25,143 nucleotides of DNA. It comes from a virus. Position 1 is the stretch's first letter, and every line of letters begins with the position of its first letter. Shown here piece after piece: positions 14,066-20,973 of this stretch. A program made the translations under genes and the position numbers. The notes below the pieces were generated by a model that saw only the letters and a program-made list of their open reading frames with translations, was not told the DNA's origin and searched no databases. Location: the IMG/VR virus record IMGVR_UViG_3300023184_003457, positions 1 through 25,143 of that record; one strand, 5' to 3'.

Positions 14066-14413
14066 ATGGAGTTAATAGTAAATAATAATTTATTCAATGT
14101 CAAATGTGTGATGACCACTAAAGACATACAAAAAGGTATGATGGGTAAAAAATTTGACAAAAGTTTTGATGGTATGTTATTCATAATGAAGGACAGTAAT
14201 CATTCTTTTTGGATGAAGGACTGTATCATCTCTTTAGATATAATTTTTATAAAAAATAATAAAATCAACAAAATACATAATAATTGTAAACCATGTAATA
14301 CACCTGAGTGTGATCGTTATACTGGTAATGGTGATATGATATTAGAACTCAAAGGTGGTACTTGTATAAAATATGATATTGCCGAAGGTGATACCATATT
14401 ATTACAAGATTAA
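14066..14413 (+). CDS. DUF192 family protein, the only plus-strand gene
   Basis: This 115-residue protein matches the DUF192 core: T-x-x-x-x-x-GMMGKK (about 18-29), FDGMLFIM (34-41), HSFWMKDCIISLDIIFI (46-62) and a C-terminal ILELKGGTCIKYDIAEGD (92-109). Bacterial DUF192 proteins are often exported and their role is poorly defined. This one has no signal peptide and so is probably cytoplasmic. It has extra cysteines (C75-x-x-C-ending pattern NNCKPCNTPEC) that could bind metal. It is the only gene on the plus strand in the window and converges with the DHH gene 2 bases past its stop, with no terminator hairpin visible between them. Confidence 0.88.
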   Translation: MELIVNNNLFNVKCVMTTKDIQKGMMGKKFDKSFDGMLFIMKDSNHSFWMKDCIISLDIIFIKNNKINKIHNNCKPCNTPECDRYTGNGDMILELKGGTCIKYDIAEGDTILLQD

Positions 14414-14415
14414 TA

Positions 14416-15972
14416 TTATCTATTATTTGGTCTAAATCTCATTTGATTTGATTTTACCGCATTCTTTGAGAATCTTAACCCTTGTCCTTGTTTTCTAGTG
14501 TTTCCTAATGACCTTGCGTGTTCCGTCATTTCAACCTCAAAATTTGGTTCATATCTATTACCACCATCTTCATTAATTTTTTCTTTCAAAACTCTAACAA
14601 ATTCATTCTGTACCATCTTAGTAAATTTAATATAAGGAGAATCATCTGACTCTTCATTATATTTGTATTTACCTACAGGTGGTCTTTTAGATCTACCTAA
14701 ATATGATAACCCAGAAATATTTGTAATACATTTGTGTCCACCACTATTAGATTGAATTAAATCCCAAGCGTTTACACTAATAGAATCTAACATTCTCATT
14801 TCTTTATCTGTTAAACTACTAAATGGTTTTCTCATTGCCGTTTCAACATCATCAAGAATATCTTCCCCATCGGCCATTTGTTTAAATTCTTTACCATATA
14901 AGGCATTAAAATCTCTGAATGTAAAACCAACTGATTGTTCACCAAAACCTTTTCCTGATTCTGATATCCATTTTATTGTAGATAAAGGAATATCCTTATC
15001 TTGTAATTGTGATTTCCACTTGTTTAAGACATCATCTTTGATCTCACCTAAGTTTACACCTTTAAGTGCTCTTTCTTTCTTAAATGGATTACAAGACGCT
15101 TGTACCAACCCTAACGGCCAAGCAATTACCAAGAAGTCAGCATCAGGATTATTTCTGAATGGTGTGTATCTATCATATGATCCTGGTTTCATCATACTAC
15201 CTCCACCATACTGAACTATAATTTTATCATCAACTTTAACATTCTTGTGAGTTTTCATTGTTTGAACATAACTCTCTTTGTTTTTTTCTAAATCTCCAAC
15301 ATCAGCATAACTTTTTTCTTTGATCTGAGATCTGATGTTTAACAATATACTTAATAACGATGGATTTGCATTCATTACAATATTTTCCAAGAACCCTGGT
15401 TTGTTTTTGAATGCCAATAATAATTTATTAGCAACCATACCCATTATCATTTTGTTTTTTTGTAGTGATTGATCTTTATCTACCTTAAACAAATAGTTCA
15501 TTACTTGTTCAGGACTAATATCATGTTGAGCATAATTTGCTGAGTCCACCGTAGATATCAAAGTGATATCGTCAGATGGGAAAATATCTCTTGGAGATAC
15601 GGTTTGGGATATTGTCTCAACGTTAGATCTTGAAGATTTAAAATTAGTTGAGGTACCTTGTTCAACCCCCGCTTGTGTGTCGTGGTGGTCAGTATGTATA
15701 ATGAACATTGGTTTACCGTGAGCAAAGTCAACTAACACCGGCATAACATCACCCTCAGCATCCAACTTTTTAATTGCGAATTCTTTATCACCATATTGAA
15801 TGATCTCGGCATCTACTACCTTTATTCCGTTTTGTTCTAAGTAACTTTTCATACCTAAAGCAGTGGTTACACCATCTAAATCTTGGTGAAAATATATCTT
15901 AGCCTCAGGGTATCTTCTAGATAATTCCCTGATGTTTCTTATTCCCGATTCCGTTATTAACTTTTTCTTCAT
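14416..15972 (-). CDS. DHH/DHHA1-type phosphoesterase (RecJ/NrnA-like) with N-terminal tag
   Basis: This 518-residue protein has the DHH catalytic motifs in order: FHQDLDG (28-34), LVDFAHG (80-86), HTDHHD (93-98) and TVDSANY (141-147). Near residue 411 is GGHK, the usual DHHA1 GGH element. The family includes RecJ exonuclease, nano-RNases and cyclic dinucleotide phosphodiesterases, which use two Mn ions to hydrolyse phosphodiester bonds. It is longer than NrnA-type enzymes, with extra regions between 150 and 400. The N-terminus MKKKLITESGIRNIRELSRR resembles the tags on the 10541 and 12461 proteins. The C-terminal tail is basic (KQGQGLRFSKN, then RFRPNNR), consistent with nucleic acid binding. 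Substrate unknown; a RecJ-like or oligonucleotide role is inferred. Confidence 0.85.
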   Translation of the reverse strand: MKKKLITESGIRNIRELSRRYPEAKIYFHQDLDGVTTALGMKSYLEQNGIKVVDAEIIQYGDKEFAIKKLDAEGDVMPVLVDFAHGKPMFIIHTDHHDTQAGVEQGTSTNFKSSRSNVETISQTVSPRDIFPSDDITLISTVDSANYAQHDISPEQVMNYLFKVDKDQSLQKNKMIMGMVANKLLLAFKNKPGFLENIVMNANPSLLSILLNIRSQIKEKSYADVGDLEKNKESYVQTMKTHKNVKVDDKIIVQYGGGSMMKPGSYDRYTPFRNNPDADFLVIAWPLGLVQASCNPFKKERALKGVNLGEIKDDVLNKWKSQLQDKDIPLSTIKWISESGKGFGEQSVGFTFRDFNALYGKEFKQMADGEDILDDVETAMRKPFSSLTDKEMRMLDSISVNAWDLIQSNSGGHKCITNISGLSYLGRSKRPPVGKYKYNEESDDSPYIKFTKMVQNEFVRVLKEKINEDGGNRYEPNFEVEMTEHARSLGNTRKQGQGLRFSKNAVKSNQMRFRPNNR

Positions 15973-16016
15973 AGTTATAAATAGTTTTCAACAAAAAAAA
16001 GTTTGCAGATAATAAA

Positions 16017-16064
16017 TTAAAACTCAGAAATGGTGTGATCTCCCCATTCATAATCATCTTCCAT
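16017..16064 (-). CDS. Possible 15-residue micropeptide
   Basis: An ATG at 16064 opens a 15-codon ORF (MEDDYEWGDHTISEF) ending at TAA 16017-16019. It lies in the 138-base gap between the methyltransferase terminator and the DHH gene. The context AATTATTTATTATGG is similar to that before other starts here. The rest of this gap holds the terminator at 16105-16124 and an A+T-rich leader. It may be a real small peptide, a leader peptide, or chance; evidence is weak. Confidence 0.2.
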   Translation of the reverse strand: MEDDYEWGDHTISEF

Positions 16065-16104
16065 AATAAATAATTTGTTATAAATACTACGTAAAAATAA
16101 AAAA

Positions 16105-16124
16105 TCCCATTTAATTAAATGGGA
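16105..16124 (-). terminator. Rho-independent terminator overlapping a stop codon
   Basis: TCCCATTTAATTAAATGGGA is a perfect palindrome (8-base-pair stem around AATT) followed on the minus strand by a T run. It includes the stop codon of the DNA methyltransferase gene, and it ends the endonuclease/methyltransferase unit. Confidence 0.85.
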
Positions 16125-16962
16125 GTTCTTTTATTTGTTCTAAAGCTTTGAAATAATTAATTCTTGTTTCGGCAATTTGTTTGTAATTTTCACTTAACTC
16201 AATACCTAACCATCTGCGACCCAAAATTTCCGCGGCGACTAAAGTAGTTCCGCTACCAGCGAACGGATCCAAAATCACATCGTTCTTGTAGGATAGTATC
16301 TTAATAGCCTTGGTCGGTATGTCCATTGAGAAAGTTGCCTTGGTGAGTGATTTAGTATCTGCAAAGTAATTCCACTGACCAAATACAAGTTCCATAAACT
16401 CTTTCTTATCTTTTTCTTCATATACAATTTTTTTCTTTAATGTCCCGTCTTCCTGTTCAATTTCAGTAGGTGTTCCTTTCCACTGGGGTTCTCCTTTAAC
16501 CTTTTTAATGTGGTGTTTTTTGTATGCCAATATTACACACTCCTTTGGATTATAAATATACGGACTTGATGGACTCATCCAAGAACCCCATGCCGTTGTC
16601 TTAGATCTATGTGGTGATTGTTCTTCAAGATCAACGATACCAAAGAATTTAAATCCAACCTGTTTCATTACCTGATAAAATTCTGAAACAAAAAATACTC
16701 GTCCACCCCTACTTTGTACATTTACTTCTAATGGAATATTAATAGCAACTCTTCCATCATCTTTAAGTAATCGGTAGGTTTCCATTAACCACTCTTTTGT
16801 CCAACCCCAATAATCATCCATAGATAAAGTATCAATGTGTATGTCGTAACTAATCCCAACATTATATGGTGGTGACGTTACAATTAAATCTACCGAACTT
16901 TCAGATAACGTTTTCATTACCTCAATACAATCTCCGTTTATTATTTTTCCTGTTTCTATCAT
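16111..16962 (-). CDS. DNA methyltransferase, N4-cytosine/N6-adenine type (beta class order)
   Basis: This 283-residue enzyme has catalytic motif IV TSPPYN at 29-34 and the SAM-binding motif I DPFAGSGT at 232-239. Motif IV precedes motif I, which is the beta-class arrangement. The GRRWLGIELS segment (248-257) is the usual strand-2 acidic position. It would methylate adenine N6 or cytosine N4 at a specific site, and the TSPPY form is common in cytosine-N4 enzymes. No restriction endonuclease is next to it, so it probably acts as a solitary methyltransferase protecting phage DNA or mimicking host marks. Its start overlaps the stop of the homing endonuclease by 4 bases (ATGA). Confidence 0.93.
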   Translation of the reverse strand: MIETGKIINGDCIEVMKTLSESSVDLIVTSPPYNVGISYDIHIDTLSMDDYWGWTKEWLMETYRLLKDDGRVAINIPLEVNVQSRGGRVFFVSEFYQVMKQVGFKFFGIVDLEEQSPHRSKTTAWGSWMSPSSPYIYNPKECVILAYKKHHIKKVKGEPQWKGTPTEIEQEDGTLKKKIVYEEKDKKEFMELVFGQWNYFADTKSLTKATFSMDIPTKAIKILSYKNDVILDPFAGSGTTLVAAEILGRRWLGIELSENYKQIAETRINYFKALEQIKELPFN

Positions 16963-17771
16963 ATTTTATCAAATTTTATTTTTTTTCTGTCTAAACAGAA
17001 ATTGTTACCCAAATAAAAATAGTTTTTAATTTTGATTAAATCAATTTTATTTGATATTTGTAATCTGTGAAATGTTTTATAATTGTATTTACTCACTGAA
17101 TTTAAACCAAAATTTAATAGTTCATTTTTAATTCTATTTATAAAATTATCAGATCCTGAGGTAAAAGTTACAGAATAATACGTACCGCTTTTAACTTTTT
17201 TCTGAGTAATACATCCATCCCCATCAAAATAACCTAATATAAATGAAGGTATTAATTCATTTTTTATTTTTGGAAATTCAATATTATTTGTTTTATTCTG
17301 CACGCACCCCAATTTAATCAAATCTTTAACCATTTTTTTTGAGTTTACTAACAACACTTTACCTGTGGATTGGTATTCTTTACCATTACTACCTTTAAAT
17401 TTTGATGTCTCAGTTCTTAATTCTTTTTGATTACTTTCTATGTGACTAATAAAGGACATTAAATGATTTTCATCTAGCCCTGATAGTTTGATTTTTAACA
17501 CATACCCACTCTTTATATCCCTCACACACCCGTCAGCAAATAAAAAACCTAACCAATATGCTTTTAGTTTAGAGTCTATTTTTTCAAAAAAATTTTCATT
17601 ATAAAAAAACTTTCTACGACCTTTAATTTCAATTCCATTATCTTTTAATGTGTTAGAAATCTTTCTGGTGTTTATATTATACTTATTTGATAATTTAGGT
17701 ATTGACTCACCATTTTGGTAATCAGAAATTAAATTATTTATTACACAATGATCTAAAATTATTTTATTCAT
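16959..17771 (-). CDS. LAGLIDADG homing endonuclease
   Basis: This 270-residue protein has two LAGLIDADG-type motifs, AYWLGFLFADGCV at 71-83 and FILGYFDGDGCI at 177-188, whose acidic residues form the two catalytic sites. A helix-turn-helix-like N-terminal part (DYQNGESIPKLSNKYNINTR, 17-36) probably aids DNA recognition. Two-motif proteins act as monomers on a long asymmetric site. The gene is free-standing, directly upstream of and translationally coupled to a DNA methyltransferase, so its target may lie in or near that gene in related phages. A 6-base-pair hairpin lies 4 bases before the ATG. The protein appears intact. There is no sign of an intron or intein boundary in the methyltransferase. 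Confidence 0.9.
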   Translation of the reverse strand: MNKIILDHCVINNLISDYQNGESIPKLSNKYNINTRKISNTLKDNGIEIKGRRKFFYNENFFEKIDSKLKAYWLGFLFADGCVRDIKSGYVLKIKLSGLDENHLMSFISHIESNQKELRTETSKFKGSNGKEYQSTGKVLLVNSKKMVKDLIKLGCVQNKTNNIEFPKIKNELIPSFILGYFDGDGCITQKKVKSGTYYSVTFTSGSDNFINRIKNELLNFGLNSVSKYNYKTFHRLQISNKIDLIKIKNYFYLGNNFCLDRKKIKFDKI

Positions 17772-17774
17772 AGA

Positions 17775-17793
17775 ATACTTTATATATAAGTAT
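17775..17793 (-). promoter_or_regulatory. Hairpin just upstream of the homing endonuclease start
   Basis: An inverted repeat, ATACTT (17775-17780) and AAGTAT (17788-17793) with a 7-base loop, ends 4 bases before the start codon at 17771. A hairpin at this place can restrict translation of homing endonuclease genes, as known for T4 intron endonucleases, or may be an operator. It is A+T rich and modest in strength. Confidence 0.35.
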
Positions 17794-17816
17794 CTTAAAG
17801 TGTATGTTTGTTGCAG

Positions 17817-18023
17817 TTATTTAATACTTTCTAAATAATCCCATACTTTATTTGAAAACTCTTCGTAAAGGTCTCCATCCTCATCATCTGATAAGTCAAC
17901 AATGTATTCATCCACACAAAAATCCACAATTATTTCGTGTACTTCACCAAGTGTTTGTTCATCGTTTTTTAATCCTTCATATTGATTAAGGATATGATTT
18001 TTTTGTTCCTCTGTTAGTTTCAT
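17817..18023 (-). CDS. Hypothetical small acidic protein
   Basis: This 68-residue, strongly acidic protein is not recognised. It starts MKLTEEQKNHILNQYEGLKN, a helix, and continues with acidic stretches (DFCVDEYIVDLSDDEDGD) before a final helix (EFSNKVWDYLESIK). The KLTE-x(5)-IL spacing equals that of the tag in the 12461 protein (KLTESEIRDIL), though here the whole protein seems a cytoplasmic acidic protein, so the likeness may be chance. It follows the membrane-protein gene by 6 bases. Small acidic phage proteins often mimic DNA or bind host proteins; nothing shows that here. Confidence 0.65.
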   Translation of the reverse strand: MKLTEEQKNHILNQYEGLKNDEQTLGEVHEIIVDFCVDEYIVDLSDDEDGDLYEEFSNKVWDYLESIK

Positions 18024-18029
18024 TTTTAT

Positions 18030-18350
18030 TTAAATTACACTTGTTATTGCTTGAGCTAGTTTATATCCTGTGAAGGCACCTATTGCGGCCGAACCCGGTA
18101 AAACAATAAACTTACCCAACATAGTTTCATATTTCTTCCTATTAACAATATAAGAAATTAATATGTAATAGGCAATGTAGTTGATTAAAACCAAAAAGTC
18201 CAACTCTTTTGTAACAAAAACCACAATTGAATTTCCAAGAAATCCCCACATAAAATTAATAAGTGTTTCACGGATTAACTCACCGGGAGTTGTGATTGCA
18301 TCTAATATCCCAATCTCTTTATTTAGTCCCTTTTTATTTTTAATTTCCAT
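18030..18350 (-). CDS. Small membrane protein
   Basis: This 106-residue protein has hydrophobic segments at about residues 33-47 (NFMWGFLGNSIVVFV), 52-67 (FLVLINYIAYYILISYI) and 81-104 (FIVLPGSAAIGAFTGYKLAQAITSVI), the last rich in small residues (GSAAIGAFTG). This suggests two or three membrane passes with a charged N-terminus in the cytoplasm. Its start overlaps the end of the dTDP-glucose dehydratase gene by 11 bases. The 'P-G-S-A-A-I-G-A-F-T-G' element suggests tight helix packing. Possible roles include glycan transfer, exclusion of other phages or lysis; the sequence does not choose between them. Confidence 0.7.
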   Translation of the reverse strand: MEIKNKKGLNKEIGILDAITTPGELIRETLINFMWGFLGNSIVVFVTKELDFLVLINYIAYYILISYIVNRKKYETMLGKFIVLPGSAAIGAFTGYKLAQAITSVI

Positions 18351-19269
18351 ATTGTCTATCTAAGTAATCAAATAAATTTAAAAACTTAGGAATCTCACCA
18401 TTTTTAGTTATATAATATTCTCTTAGTTTTGTACAATTAAGTCCATATTTCCTATCATGACCTAATCTGTCTTCAACGTGTTTAATATCAACCTCTTTGT
18501 TTAAAATATAAGAAATATTTTTAATAATGTCCAAATTTGTCACTCTGAAAGTTGTTCCAATATTATAAGTGGTATTTACAATCTCATCGTCAAACATTAA
18601 ATCACAAATAACTTTTACATTATCATAAACATACATCCATTCTCTAACTTGTTCCCCATCACCATAAACTGGAATTGGTTTACCTTCATTGATTGATCTA
18701 GCAATTGTAGGTAAAAACTTTTCCTCAAATTGGTGTTCACCAAAATTATTACAAGTTCTTGTGATAATATATGGTAACCCATAAGTTCTATTGGCAGATA
18801 AAACTAACATATCAGATGCCGCTTTAGTTGCGGAATAATATGAGCTAGACTTTAAACTATCATCTTCAGTTGCCGTATGATTAATTGAAAAATGTTCATC
18901 CATATCCCCATAAACCTCATCGGTTGAAATGTGTATGAATTTTTTAATATTTTTATTATTTCTTGATATCTCTAATAAATTAAATGTTCCTTCAACATTA
19001 GTTCTAACAAATGGTAGCCCATTCTTAATTGAATTGTCGACGTGAGACTCAGCTGCAAAGTGAACCATGTAATCAAAATCACCAAGTTCATCTGCCGTTA
19101 CATCACAAATGTCTTTTTGTAATAAAGAAACATTGTGTTTAATATTCATTATACGACCAGCGTATGTTAGTTTATCAACACAAAGAACATCACATTCAAA
19201 GTTATCTAATAGGTGATTTATAAATGCGGATCCTATAAACCCCGCTCCTCCTGTTACTACTATTTTCAT
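18340..19269 (-). CDS. rmlB: dTDP-glucose 4,6-dehydratase-like nucleotide-sugar dehydratase
   Basis: This 309-residue SDR enzyme has the NAD-binding GGAGFIG at 7-13, the catalytic TDEVYGD at 116-122 (Asp-Glu pair typical of RmlB-type dehydratases) and YSATK at 145-149 (Tyr and Lys of the SDR active site). It should turn dTDP-glucose, or a related sugar, into the 4-keto-6-deoxy sugar, the branch point for deoxy and amino sugars. It is somewhat shorter than usual bacterial RmlB (about 350 residues), mostly at the C-terminal side. In the same block are an aminotransferase-like, an acetyltransferase, a methyltransferase and a dioxygenase gene, consistent with a modified-sugar pathway. No RmlA-type pyrophosphorylase is in the window, so the substrate probably comes from the host. 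Confidence 0.93.
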   Translation of the reverse strand: MKIVVTGGAGFIGSAFINHLLDNFECDVLCVDKLTYAGRIMNIKHNVSLLQKDICDVTADELGDFDYMVHFAAESHVDNSIKNGLPFVRTNVEGTFNLLEISRNNKNIKKFIHISTDEVYGDMDEHFSINHTATEDDSLKSSSYYSATKAASDMLVLSANRTYGLPYIITRTCNNFGEHQFEEKFLPTIARSINEGKPIPVYGDGEQVREWMYVYDNVKVICDLMFDDEIVNTTYNIGTTFRVTNLDIIKNISYILNKEVDIKHVEDRLGHDRKYGLNCTKLREYYITKNGEIPKFLNLFDYLDRQYGN

Positions 19270-19280
19270 TTTATTTTGTT

Positions 19281-19637
19281 TTAAAGTTTAATTATTTCTC
19301 TTACAAGGAACTGGATCAGATAAGCATACACCTCTTCTGTCTCAAACCCTGGTTGTACTCCTATTTTATTAAGAACAGCATATGCTGCATGATATGCTTC
19401 ATGAGCTACCAAACCAAGTGTATCAGGTTCCTTTTTAATTTTACCTCTAAACCTAACTATTATAAAACCATCACTATGTGTCACAGTTCTAGCATCTGAC
19501 TTCCAATCATCAAATGCTAGATCAAATTGTTCTCTTGTGAACCTGTGACAAAGACAATCATATAGTTGGTCATCAGATTGATTAATAGATACTACTACAT
19601 CAGTAGAAAACACATCAACAGGTATTATTTTAAACAT
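19281..19637 (-). CDS. HExxH motif protein of a small Bacteroidetes phage family
   Basis: The start at ATG 19637, one base after the upstream stop, is preferred; a longer reading from 19673 lies in the upstream gene. The 118-residue protein has VAHEAYHAAYAVL (HEAYH at 79-83) and TEEVYAYLIQFLV (Glu101/Glu102 possible third ligand). This gives the zinc-binding pattern of a minimal metallopeptidase. Similar short HEAYH proteins are common in Bacteroidetes phages and prophages, from general knowledge, and their substrate is unknown. It is the last of four small genes joined by overlaps (20314-19281), which move together as a typical phage set. Confidence 0.75.
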   Translation of the reverse strand: MFKIIPVDVFSTDVVVSINQSDDQLYDCLCHRFTREQFDLAFDDWKSDARTVTHSDGFIIVRFRGKIKKEPDTLGLVAHEAYHAAYAVLNKIGVQPGFETEEVYAYLIQFLVREIIKL

Positions 19638-19638
19638 T

Positions 19639-19845
19639 TTATTCTGATTTAAAGGTTTCATTGTAGTATTCATCTGCTGTGCAATATGTAGTTATTTTAC
19701 CACGTGCATCTCCAAAGTTTACTGCCTCAATTATTTGATCCTTCTCCATTTCTTTGGCTTGTTCAACAATTTCTTTTGGTATATAATTTGGAGCTATGTT
19801 TGATTGAACTACATATACTAACCATTCTACTGCTGTTTGTTTCAT
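19639..19845 (-). CDS. Small phage protein, paralogue of the next gene upstream
   Basis: This 68-residue protein begins MKQTAVEWLVYVVQ, has the helix EIVEQAKEMEKDQIIEAVNF, and ends with an EYYNETFKSE motif. It shares the start (TAVEWLV), the AKEMEK helix and the YYxETFKSE end with the gene at 19842-20051, so the two are tandem duplicates. Proteins with TAVEWL near the start and EQAKxMEKxQI in the middle are frequent in Bacteroidetes phages and prophages, and their function is unknown. The start overlaps the upstream stop (ATGA), which is typical of coupled translation. The two copies differ clearly in the central loop, so they may have different partners. Confidence 0.75.
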   Translation of the reverse strand: MKQTAVEWLVYVVQSNIAPNYIPKEIVEQAKEMEKDQIIEAVNFGDARGKITTYCTADEYYNETFKSE

Positions 19846-20051
19846 TGTTCTGATTTAAAGGTTTCTTTATAGTATTGTTCACCTGTCTTAAAATCATCGC
19901 ATTGTGTGCATATTTTTGATGAAACAAAATCATAACAATATGTTATCTGCTCTTTCTCCATTTCTTTGGCTTTTTCAATATGATAATATTGTTCTGCTGT
20001 TAATACTTTTGGCATTAGTTGTTCAACTAACCATTCTACTGCTGTTTTCAT
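19842..20051 (-). CDS. Small phage protein, paralogue of the next gene downstream
   Basis: The 69-residue protein is read from ATG 20051 (MKTAVEWLVEQLMPKVLTAE), which forms an ATGA overlap with the end of the DUF3310 gene; a longer reading from 20090 would overlap it by 43 bases and is less likely. It has the same plan as its paralogue: TAVEWLV start, KAKEMEKEQI helix and YYKETFKSEQ end. Its central part carries a C-x-x-C motif (KICTQCDDF) that could bind metal and is absent from the paralogue. The family is common in Bacteroidetes phages and of unknown role. Confidence 0.75.
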   Translation of the reverse strand: MKTAVEWLVEQLMPKVLTAEQYYHIEKAKEMEKEQITYCYDFVSSKICTQCDDFKTGEQYYKETFKSEQ

Positions 20052-20314
20052 TTTTTCTCTAGTGTTTCTATATGATGTTGCAAGTACCATAATGCTTTCT
20101 TAAGGTCCTGTAACTCTTTATCTTTTTTTCCAGCTCTTGAAATATACTTTACCGTATTTCCTAAACTAAATCCTAAATCCCAAGCATCAATAACTTTTAT
20201 TGCCTCATAAGGATTATCCTCTCCTCCGTAATGGTTAGGATGATTAACTTGTTCTACTTTTATTGGAGGACACTCACAAAATACGTTAGCTCCACATACA
20301 CATTCTTTTTCCAT
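20048..20314 (-). CDS. DUF3310 protein (phage nucleotide-kinase-like)
   Basis: This 88-residue protein has the DUF3310 pattern VNHPNHYGG, then YEAIKVIDAW, then LGNTVKYISRAGKK, then LKKALWYLQHHIE. In phages the family is often labelled a nucleotide-kinase-like protein (after T7 1.7), although the catalytic evidence is thin across the family. A short N-terminal segment with CVCGANVFCECPP has four cysteines and may bind zinc. It follows the methyltransferase gene by 4 bases and is coupled (ATGA) to the next gene. This is one of the clearest phage markers in the window. Confidence 0.9.
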   Translation of the reverse strand: MEKECVCGANVFCECPPIKVEQVNHPNHYGGEDNPYEAIKVIDAWDLGFSLGNTVKYISRAGKKDKELQDLKKALWYLQHHIETLEKK

Positions 20315-20318
20315 TTTT

Positions 20319-20936
20319 TTATTTTTTTCTAATTATAAAACAATTACCATCTAAAAAAGATTCTGGTCTAGCCTTAAAGGAATTGGGTAATGTCCCTATT
20401 ATTTCATAACCATCAAGTGTAGATATAATATGATCCACCATAGGTCTTACTTCAGGACTAAATTCATAATCATTATAATCGTCAAAAACAATATAACCAC
20501 CATTTTTAACCATTGGTGAGTATAACTCAAAATCATTCTTCACTCCATTTGATGAGTGATCACCATCTATAAATAAAACATCAATATCATCAATAAATGT
20601 TTTAAGTTTTTCTAACGTTTCTATTTTTTGAGAATCTCCTTGAATATATTCGTAATTATTATTAAAAATATTAAATTTTTCTATATTTTTAATTGGGACT
20701 TCAGGTGATATAGGGGTTCCTAAATCTATACTAAAAACATTAGTATTTTTTCTTTGACATATTAACGATGCCGATCCACCAGCATAACACCCAATCTCAA
20801 CATAATTAAGATGGTAATCATCAGGATACGTTTTAATTATGTCATATAAAATATGATAATGATGGTGAAACGTTTTTCCATACATTTCATTTGATATCCT
20901 TCTTGTAATTTCTAAAGATTCTTCCGTGTGAGTCAT
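20319..20936 (-). CDS. Class I SAM-dependent methyltransferase (Methyltransf_24/TylF-like)
   Basis: This 205-residue enzyme has the SAM motif EIGCYAGGS at 47-55 and an acidic residue at D71 (FSIDLG). The segment LFIDGDHSSNGVKNDF (121-136) matches the Asp/His metal-binding block of O-methyltransferases of the TylF and cephalosporin-hydroxylase-like group, and FDDY (151-154) closes strand 5. The conserved D-x-D-H points to a divalent-metal site. Its place next to PhyH, acetyltransferase and aminotransferase genes points to methylation of a sugar in glycan modification. The preceding gap (20937-20973) holds no clear terminator, so it is probably in the same unit. The acceptor is unknown. Confidence 0.9.
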   Translation of the reverse strand: MTHTEESLEITRRISNEMYGKTFHHHYHILYDIIKTYPDDYHLNYVEIGCYAGGSASLICQRKNTNVFSIDLGTPISPEVPIKNIEKFNIFNNNYEYIQGDSQKIETLEKLKTFIDDIDVLFIDGDHSSNGVKNDFELYSPMVKNGGYIVFDDYNDYEFSPEVRPMVDHIISTLDGYEIIGTLPNSFKARPESFLDGNCFIIRKK

Positions 20937-20973
20937 ATTAATTTATTTTTTTTTAATTCAAAGTTGTTTATTT

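Noticed and set aside
16111-17771. Intron or intein splitting the methyltransferase
   Set aside because: The methyltransferase has both motif IV and motif I in one continuous frame of normal length, and the endonuclease has its own start and stop.
19638-19673. Upstream start for the HExxH gene at 19673
   Set aside because: The added residues read the end of the upstream gene in another frame; ATG 19637 lies directly after the upstream stop.
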